A stretch of DNA of 12,002 bases from a bacterium. Its GTDB lineage: Bacteria; Actinomycetota; Acidimicrobiia; UBA5794; ZC4RG35. Under the pieces are notes generated by a model, which did no database searches, was not told the origin of the DNA, and saw only the letters and a program-made list of their open reading frames with translations. The DNA lies in NCBI GenBank assembly GCA_028819835.1, contig JAPPKR010000100.1, positions 1 to 12,002 of the forward strand, given 5' to 3'. The first letter of the stretch is position 1. Each line of letters opens with the position of its first letter. The position numbers and the translations under genes were made by a program. Shown here piece after piece: positions 7,132 to 12,002 of this stretch.

Positions 7132-8649
7132 ATGATGAACGGACCGGGGGGGTCGTCTGGGCAGTTCGTCTCCGACGTAGGGGTTGTCGGCCTGGTGGGG
7201 ACCGGCGTGATCGGAAAGGGATGGGCGGTGCGGGCCCTCTCCAGGGGCTGGGAGGTGGTAGCCGCCGATCCTGCTCCCGGGGCCGCCGAGGGCCTGATGG
7301 CTTTCGTGGAGCGGGCCTGGCCGGCCGCCACGGCGCTGGGCCTCTACCCCGGGGCGCGCCCCGACCGGGTGCGTTTTGCAGAGAGCATCAAGGAGGTAGC
7401 CGCCCGGGCCGACCTGGTCGTGGAGTCGGTTCCCGAGCGCGAGGAACTCAAAAAGGAGGTAGCGCTCCAGATCGACAGGGCGCTTGGGGCCGACGTGCTG
7501 ATCTGCTCCAGTTCTTCGGGACTCCTACCCAGCCGCCTGCAGGCCGGACTCCGGCACCCGGAGCGGTACCTCATCGCCCATCCCTTCAACCCCGTCTACA
7601 TACTTCCCCTGGTGGAACTGTGCGGGGGCCGTCTCACCAGCCCGGCGGCCCTAGCCGCGGCCAAGGCGATCTACGAAGACCTGGGGATGCATCCGTTGGT
7701 CGTGCGGAACGAGATCGAGGGCTATCTCTCCGACCGCCTCCAGGAGGCCATGTGGCGGGAGGCCCTCTGGATGGTGAGTGACGGTGTCGCCACCACCGAT
7801 GAACTCGACCAGGCCATCGTCTACGGTCCCGGTCTGCGTTGGGCAGGAATGGGGACCATGCTCACCTTTCACCTGGCGGGGGGATCCGGCGGCATGCGGC
7901 ACATGCTTGAGCATTTCGGCCCGGCCCTGGAGCTTCCCTGGACCAAACTCAAGGCGCCTCCCCTCACCGACCGCCTGTCCGAATCCATTATCTCGGGGAT
8001 CGATGAACAGGCGGCGGGCCGGAGCGTGGCCGAGTTGGAGCAGCTTCGCGATGGCTTTCTGATCTCGGTGATGCGAGCGCTTCGACCTCACGACCTGGGG
8101 GCGGGGCGGCTGGTCGCCGACCGGGAGGCGGTCCGGCTGCAGGCCGCGGCGCGGGCCTGGCGTCCCGGAGTGGAGGTGGGAGCTCCCTTGGAGCTCTATC
8201 ACACCCAGGTGGAGCCGGATTGGGTGGACTACAACGGGCACATGACCGAAAGCGCCTACCTGACCGCCTTCGGTTGGGCCTCCGACGCCCTGTTCCGCTT
8301 CGTGGGGATCGATGAAGGGTATCGGGCGGGCGGACACTCCTTCTATACAGTGGAGACCCACATCCACTACCGCCGGGAGGCCTCCGTGCACCAGGAACTC
8401 TTCTTCACCACCCAAGTGCTGGGAGTGGATGAGAGGCGCTTTCACATCTTCCATGCCATGTGCGACAAGGACGGGCGTCGCCTGTCCTCCACCGAGCAGA
8501 TGCTTCTCCACGTCGACACCGATGCGGGCGCCGCCGTCCCCATCCTCCCGGGACCGGCCCGGGCGCTGGCTGCCGTGGGGGAAGCCCACCGGAAGCTGGG
8601 GGTTCCGCCCGAGGTCGGCTCGCGGATGAGCCTCGACCGCCGGGGCTGA
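7132..8649 (+). CDS. cdhA: L-carnitine dehydrogenase fused to betainyl-CoA thioesterase (CdhA-CdhB)
   Basis: 505-residue bifunctional cytosolic enzyme. Residues ~15-330 form a 3-hydroxyacyl-CoA-dehydrogenase-like NAD+ enzyme: Rossmann motif GTGVIG (23-28), ESVPER (98-103), SSSSGLLPS (126-134), AHPFNPVY (149-156; His150 with Glu162 twelve residues on, as in the HAD catalytic pair), GLRWAGMG (234-241), GMRHMLEHFGPALELPWTK (254-272) and AGRSVAELE (295-303). The latter stretches are specific to carnitine 3-dehydrogenases. Residues ~352-500 form a hot-dog thioesterase with DWVDYNGHMTES (363-374), SFYTVETHIHY (403-413) and STEQMLLHVDT (453-463). It oxidises carnitine to 3-dehydrocarnitine and hydrolyses betainyl-CoA to glycine betaine, the steps on either side of the BKACE reaction. 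Such fusions are known in rhizobia; Pseudomonas has separate genes. The start is uncertain (TTG 7126, ATG 7132 or ATG 7135); none has a clear ribosome site, and coupling to the preceding stop is likely. Confidence 0.93.
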   Translation: MMNGPGGSSGQFVSDVGVVGLVGTGVIGKGWAVRALSRGWEVVAADPAPGAAEGLMAFVERAWPAATALGLYPGARPDRVRFAESIKEVAARADLVVESVPEREELKKEVALQIDRALGADVLICSSSSGLLPSRLQAGLRHPERYLIAHPFNPVYILPLVELCGGRLTSPAALAAAKAIYEDLGMHPLVVRNEIEGYLSDRLQEAMWREALWMVSDGVATTDELDQAIVYGPGLRWAGMGTMLTFHLAGGSGGMRHMLEHFGPALELPWTKLKAPPLTDRLSESIISGIDEQAAGRSVAELEQLRDGFLISVMRALRPHDLGAGRLVADREAVRLQAAARAWRPGVEVGAPLELYHTQVEPDWVDYNGHMTESAYLTAFGWASDALFRFVGIDEGYRAGGHSFYTVETHIHYRREASVHQELFFTTQVLGVDERRFHIFHAMCDKDGRRLSSTEQMLLHVDTDAGAAVPILPGPARALAAVGEAHRKLGVPPEVGSRMSLDRRG

Positions 8650-8665
8650 GAGACACCGACCACCC

Positions 8666-9838
8666 ATGGACTTTGCGCTCACCGACGAACAGGAACTGAT
8701 CCTCGCCACTGTCCGGGACTTCACCAACCGCGAGTTACTGCCCCACGAAGATGAGGTGGAGCGGCGCGGGCACGTCCCTGCCGAAGTGGCGGATGGGATA
8801 AGGAAGAGGGCGATCGAAGCGGGGATCTTCGCCGCCAACATGCCGGTGGAGGTGGGCGGCGCCGGCCTGGACAACCTGACCATGGCCTTGGTGGAGAAAG
8901 AACTGGGCAGGGTGTCCTATGCCCTCCACCACCTGGTGGCCCGGCCCTCCAACATCCTGCTGGCGTGCGTCGGGCCCCAGCGGGAGCGGTACCTCTATCC
9001 TACCGTGGCGGGGGATCGCATGGAGGCCCTGGCGATGAGCGAGCCGGACGCCGGCTCCGATCTGCGGGGCATGAAGTGCCGGGCGGTCCGGGACGGGGAC
9101 GAGTACGTGATCTCGGGCGTCAAGCACTTCATCTCCCACGCCGACATCTGCGACTACGTGATCCTCTTCGCCGCCACCGGCCCCGATCCGGAGGCGGATC
9201 CGGACCGGGGGCGCACTCCCCAGCGGATCACCGCCTTCCTGGTGGATGTAGGGACCCCCGGCTTCGAGGTCCGGGAAGGCTACCGATCAGTCTCGCACCG
9301 GGGATACAACAATTCCGTCCTCAATTTCGACGATTGCCGCATCCCGGCGTCCCAGGTCCTGGGAGAGGAGCATCGCGGGTTCGACGTGGCCAACACCTGG
9401 TTGGGGGAGACCCGGCTGGCGGTGGCCGCCAACTGCCTGGGCCGCGCAGAGCGGGCCATGGACCTGGCGGCCGGATGGGCGGCCCGCCGCACCCAGTTCG
9501 GGCAGACCATCGGACGCTTCCAGGGCGTGTCGTTCAAGCTGGCGGACATGGCCACCCAACTGGCTTCGGCGGAGCTTCTCACCCTCCGGGCCGCTTGGAA
9601 GGCCGACCGGGAGGAGATGACAAACGCCGATGCGGCCATGGCGAAGCTGGCCGCCACCGAGATGCTGGCCTACGTAACCGACGAGGCCATCCAGATCTTC
9701 GGCGGGATGGGCCTGATGGACGAACTGCCGCTGGAGCGCCTGTGGAGGGACGCCAGGGTTGAGCGCATCTGGGATGGGACATCCGAGATCCAACGCCACA
9801 TCATCTCTCGTTCCATCCTCCGGCCCCTCGAAGGCTGA
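8666..9838 (+). CDS. Acyl-CoA dehydrogenase, possibly gamma-butyrobetainyl-CoA type
   Basis: 390-residue FAD flavoenzyme of usual length, introducing an alpha,beta double bond in an acyl-CoA, with electrons presumably passed to ETF. The flavin/substrate signature AMSEPDAGSDL (123-133), RTQFGQTIGRFQGV (275-288), QIFGGMGLMDELPLERLWRD region (343-362) and the terminal GTSEIQRHIISR (371-382) are clear. At the position of the usual catalytic glutamate (EGT) this protein has Asp370 (WDGT), codon 9773-9775. Asp could still act as base but would change geometry or rate. It is 16 bases after the carnitine dehydrogenase and 6 bases before a CoA ligase gene, so they form one operon. By context the substrate may be gamma-butyrobetainyl-CoA, giving crotonobetainyl-CoA (the CaiA/BbuA type of chemistry), but a short-chain or branched acyl-CoA is not excluded. 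Confidence 0.93.
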   Translation: MDFALTDEQELILATVRDFTNRELLPHEDEVERRGHVPAEVADGIRKRAIEAGIFAANMPVEVGGAGLDNLTMALVEKELGRVSYALHHLVARPSNILLACVGPQRERYLYPTVAGDRMEALAMSEPDAGSDLRGMKCRAVRDGDEYVISGVKHFISHADICDYVILFAATGPDPEADPDRGRTPQRITAFLVDVGTPGFEVREGYRSVSHRGYNNSVLNFDDCRIPASQVLGEEHRGFDVANTWLGETRLAVAANCLGRAERAMDLAAGWAARRTQFGQTIGRFQGVSFKLADMATQLASAELLTLRAAWKADREEMTNADAAMAKLAATEMLAYVTDEAIQIFGGMGLMDELPLERLWRDARVERIWDGTSEIQRHIISRSILRPLEG

Positions 9839-9844
9839 GCCACG

Positions 9845-11875
9845 GTGTCGAGGCTGTCGCGGCTGCTGAGGCCCAGGACCGTGGCGTTGGTGGGAGGGAG
9901 TCTGGTCAACCGGCTGGTGGAGTCCTGTGAGGAGATGGGGTTCGCAGGCGAGATCTGGCCGGTGAACCCCGACCGGGAGCGGCTGGCCGGGCTGGAGTGC
10001 TTTCCGGACCTCCGGGCGCTGCCCTCTCCGCCCGACGCGGCTTTTCTGGCGGTGAACCGCGGGCGGACCATCGAGGCGGTGGCGACCCTGGCTGAGATGG
10101 GGGCGGGCTCGGCGGTCTGCTATGCCTCTCTCTTCGCGGAGCAGGGAGACGACGGCGCCGTCTACCAGCGGCGCCTGGTGGAGGCGGCCGGGGAGATGCC
10201 CATTCTGGGACCCAACTGCTACGGCTTGGTCAACGCGGTGGACGGCGTGGCGCTGTGGCCCGACCTGTTGGGCTGCGAGCCGGTCTCCGAGGGCGTGGCC
10301 CTGATCTCCCAGAGTGGGAACGTGGGGATGAACCTGTCTTTCCAGGGTCGCCAGTTGCCGGTGTCCCACCTGGTCACGGTGGGGAATCAGGCCGTCGTGG
10401 GGATAGAGGACCTGATGGAGGAGTTGTTGGGGGACCGGCGCGTCAAGGGCATCGGCCTGTTTCTCGAAGCGGTCCGGGATCCCGCCCGGTTCCTGGCTGT
10501 GGCGCGGAGGGCCCTGGCGGCCCGGGTGCCGGTCGTGGCCCTGATGGTGGGCCGTTCCCGGCGGGGAGCGGAGATTGCCCGGAGCCACACCGCCTCGATC
10601 AGCGGCATGACCCAGGCATACCGGGCGCTCTTCGACCGCGGCGGGGTGATGGGGGTGGACACCATCCCGGAGTTGTTGGAGACCCTGGGGGTACTGGTGG
10701 GAGTCGGTCCCCTCCGGGGAAACCGGATCGTCTCCATGTCCTGTTCGGGAGGGGAGGCGTCGCATGTGGCCGACCTGTCGGAGGGCACCCGCCTGGACTT
10801 CGCACCATTCCCGTCCGGGCAGGCCGCCCGGGTGGAGCGGATCCTGGAGGGAAGGGTGAAAGTGGGCAATCCCCTCGACTACCACACCTTCATCTGGGAC
10901 GACCGCGCCCGGCTGGAGGGGTTGTTCCGTGAGGTGACCTCCGGCCCCCAGGACGCCACGATGCTGGTGCTGGACCTCCCCGACCGCGACGGAGACTTCT
11001 CGGCCTTCTGGAAGACGGCCCGGGCGATGGTGACGGCCCGATCGGCGTCGGAGCGACCTGCCCTGGTGGTGTCGGGACTTCCCGAAAGCCTCTCCGCCAA
11101 CCTGGCGAGGGAGTTGGCGGCGGCTGGGGTGACGCCGGTGCGAGGCATTTCCGAGGCGCTGGCCGGACTGGACGCGGCTGTCCGATGGGGAGAGGCGGTC
11201 CACTCCGAGCCCCCCATCTCTCCCGCCGCCGTCCCGCCGCCGGGTGACTGCCTCATTCACCTTGATGAAGCCCAAGCCAAGGCGCGCCTCGGAGAGTGGG
11301 GGATGACGGCGCCCCGGGGAAAGGTCGCCCCGGCCGCCGGCGTGGAGGCGGCGGCGGCTGCGATCGGCTATCCGGTGACGATCAAGGTGGTGGGGATCGA
11401 TCACAAGACCGAGGGGGCAGGGGTGATGGTGGGGATCCGCACGCCTGGCGACTTGAATCTCGTATTAGAGGAGATGCTGGGGCGCTACGAGGGACCGTTC
11501 CTGGTGGAGGAGACGGTCGGCGGGGTGGTGGCCGAGTTGCTGGTCTCGGTGCGCCGCCAGTGGCCGGTCGGGTGGCTGGTGACTCTGGGGGCTGGGGGAG
11601 TCCTCACCGAATTGGTGCACGACTTCGTCCACTTTCTGGCCCCGGTCGACCCCCGGGAGGTGCGGGCCGGGATCGAGAAGTTGAAGGTAGGCCGGTTGCT
11701 GGCCGGATACCGGGGAGCCCCGGCCGCCGACCTCGGCGCCTGCGTTGCTGCGATCTGCGCCCTGGTGGACGGCGTGCTGGGCGACGAGGACGTAGTCGAG
11801 GTGGAGGTGAACCCGTTGCTGGCCACTGCCTCGGGGGCGGTGGCGGCCGATGCGTTGCTGAGCCTGACCGGTTGA
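9845..11875 (+). CDS. ADP-forming acyl-CoA synthetase, fused alpha-beta
   Basis: 676-residue NDP-forming acyl-CoA ligase of the acetate-CoA ligase/succinyl-CoA synthetase superfamily, making a CoA thioester from a carboxylate, ATP and CoA through a phosphohistidine. Order of domains: CoA-binding Rossmann region (about 1-130, TVALVGGS near the start and GPNCYGLVN at 122-130), succinyl-CoA-ligase-like regions (about 147-450, SQSGNVGMNL at 155-164), the catalytic histidine in RSHTASISG (246-254, His248), then an ATP-grasp half (about 470-676) with HKTEGAGVMVG (520-530), LGAGGVLTEL (581-590) and VEVNPLL (653-659). All active-site landmarks look intact. The GTG start at 9845 has GAAGG ten bases upstream and lies 6 bases after the dehydrogenase stop. 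It is the last clear gene of the operon. The substrate is unknown: gamma-butyrobetaine, crotonobetaine or carnitine are suggested by neighbours; acetate or acetoacetate remain possible. Confidence 0.9.
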   Translation: MSRLSRLLRPRTVALVGGSLVNRLVESCEEMGFAGEIWPVNPDRERLAGLECFPDLRALPSPPDAAFLAVNRGRTIEAVATLAEMGAGSAVCYASLFAEQGDDGAVYQRRLVEAAGEMPILGPNCYGLVNAVDGVALWPDLLGCEPVSEGVALISQSGNVGMNLSFQGRQLPVSHLVTVGNQAVVGIEDLMEELLGDRRVKGIGLFLEAVRDPARFLAVARRALAARVPVVALMVGRSRRGAEIARSHTASISGMTQAYRALFDRGGVMGVDTIPELLETLGVLVGVGPLRGNRIVSMSCSGGEASHVADLSEGTRLDFAPFPSGQAARVERILEGRVKVGNPLDYHTFIWDDRARLEGLFREVTSGPQDATMLVLDLPDRDGDFSAFWKTARAMVTARSASERPALVVSGLPESLSANLARELAAAGVTPVRGISEALAGLDAAVRWGEAVHSEPPISPAAVPPPGDCLIHLDEAQAKARLGEWGMTAPRGKVAPAAGVEAAAAAIGYPVTIKVVGIDHKTEGAGVMVGIRTPGDLNLVLEEMLGRYEGPFLVEETVGGVVAELLVSVRRQWPVGWLVTLGAGGVLTELVHDFVHFLAPVDPREVRAGIEKLKVGRLLAGYRGAPAADLGACVAAICALVDGVLGDEDVVEVEVNPLLATASGAVAADALLSLTG

Positions 11876-11942
11876 GAAGAGCGCCCGCCCGACTCGAGAA
11901 ATCAAGGCAAGGTACTCTTTGCCGGACCGGTTCGACAAACCG
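11876..11942. other. Short intergenic region with two weak hairpins
   Basis: Non-coding spacer after the ligase gene. It contains two small inverted repeats: GGCAA (11906-11910) with TTGCC (11919-11923), and CGGTT (11928-11932) with AACCG (11938-11942). Stems are five base pairs and no T-run follows, so neither is a convincing intrinsic terminator. No promoter could be defended. Confidence 0.3.
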
Positions 11943-11963
11943 ATGCAACGGCAGAAGGCATGG

Positions 11964-12002
11964 ATGGCTGATTCAGAAGAGCATTCGAACAGTCCCTCGG
12001 AT
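11964..12002 (+). CDS. Possible start of a further gene (3' partial, hypothetical)
   Basis: An ATG at 11964 preceded by AGAAGG (11953-11958) opens a frame, MADSEEHSNSPSD, that is still open at the right edge. An in-frame ATG at 11943 is an alternative start. Thirteen acidic, polar residues are too few to identify a family. It would continue in the direction of the operon after an 88-base gap. Confidence 0.35.
   Translation, partial: MADSEEHSNSPSD

Noticed and set aside
9287..11404. 705-codon open frame on the minus strand opposite the dehydrogenase and ligase genes
   Set aside because: Low-complexity, His/Gln/Arg/Gly-rich translation with no recognisable domain. The opposite strand has two intact enzymes with all motifs.
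11906..11942. Intrinsic terminator after the operon
   Set aside because: The two inverted repeats have five-base stems and no following T-run, so they are too weak to call.

Overview
This is a G+C-rich bacterial window (about two thirds G+C by eye) with very short intergenic gaps, several GTG starts and no mobile, CRISPR or structural RNA genes. It suggests a free-living or host-associated high-GC bacterium such as an actinobacterium, alphaproteobacterium or related uncultured lineage. The sequence alone does not fix the taxon.

Left block (1-5276, + strand): a corrinoid-dependent demethylation cassette. It starts with the C-terminal bulk of a RACo-type ASKHA ATPase (reductive reactivator of corrinoid proteins), cut by the left edge. 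The stop of that gene overlaps by ATGA the start of an MttB/MtgB-family (trimethylamine/betaine:corrinoid) methyltransferase without pyrrolysine. Two bases further on is a short MetF-type methylenetetrahydrofolate reductase. A CaCA-family sodium/calcium exchanger follows 32 nt downstream.

Middle (5296-6180): an IclR-family regulator on the minus strand, convergent with the exchanger and divergent from the next operon. The ~120-nt divergent spacer holds a perfect TATAAT box embedded in an imperfect palindrome and flanked by direct CGGAA repeats, a plausible regulated promoter.

Right block (6181-11875, + strand): a tight four-gene operon. It encodes a BKACE-family dehydrocarnitine-cleaving enzyme (CdhC-like), an L-carnitine dehydrogenase fused to a betainyl-CoA thioesterase (CdhA-CdhB fusion), an acyl-CoA dehydrogenase and a fused ADP-forming acyl-CoA synthetase. 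A possible next gene begins at about 11943-11964 and runs off the window.

Read together (inference): carnitine is oxidised to 3-dehydrocarnitine, cleaved with acetyl-CoA to acetoacetate plus betainyl-CoA, and hydrolysed to glycine betaine. The neighbouring MttB-family enzyme could then demethylate glycine betaine onto a corrinoid protein, with the methyl group passed to tetrahydrofolate and oxidised via the MetF-like protein. The acyl-CoA ligase and dehydrogenase pair could feed the route from gamma-butyrobetaine or a similar quaternary-amine acid. The corrinoid protein, the corrinoid:THF methyltransferase, a crotonobetainyl-CoA hydratase, dimethylglycine/sarcosine catabolism and a betaine transporter are not in the window.
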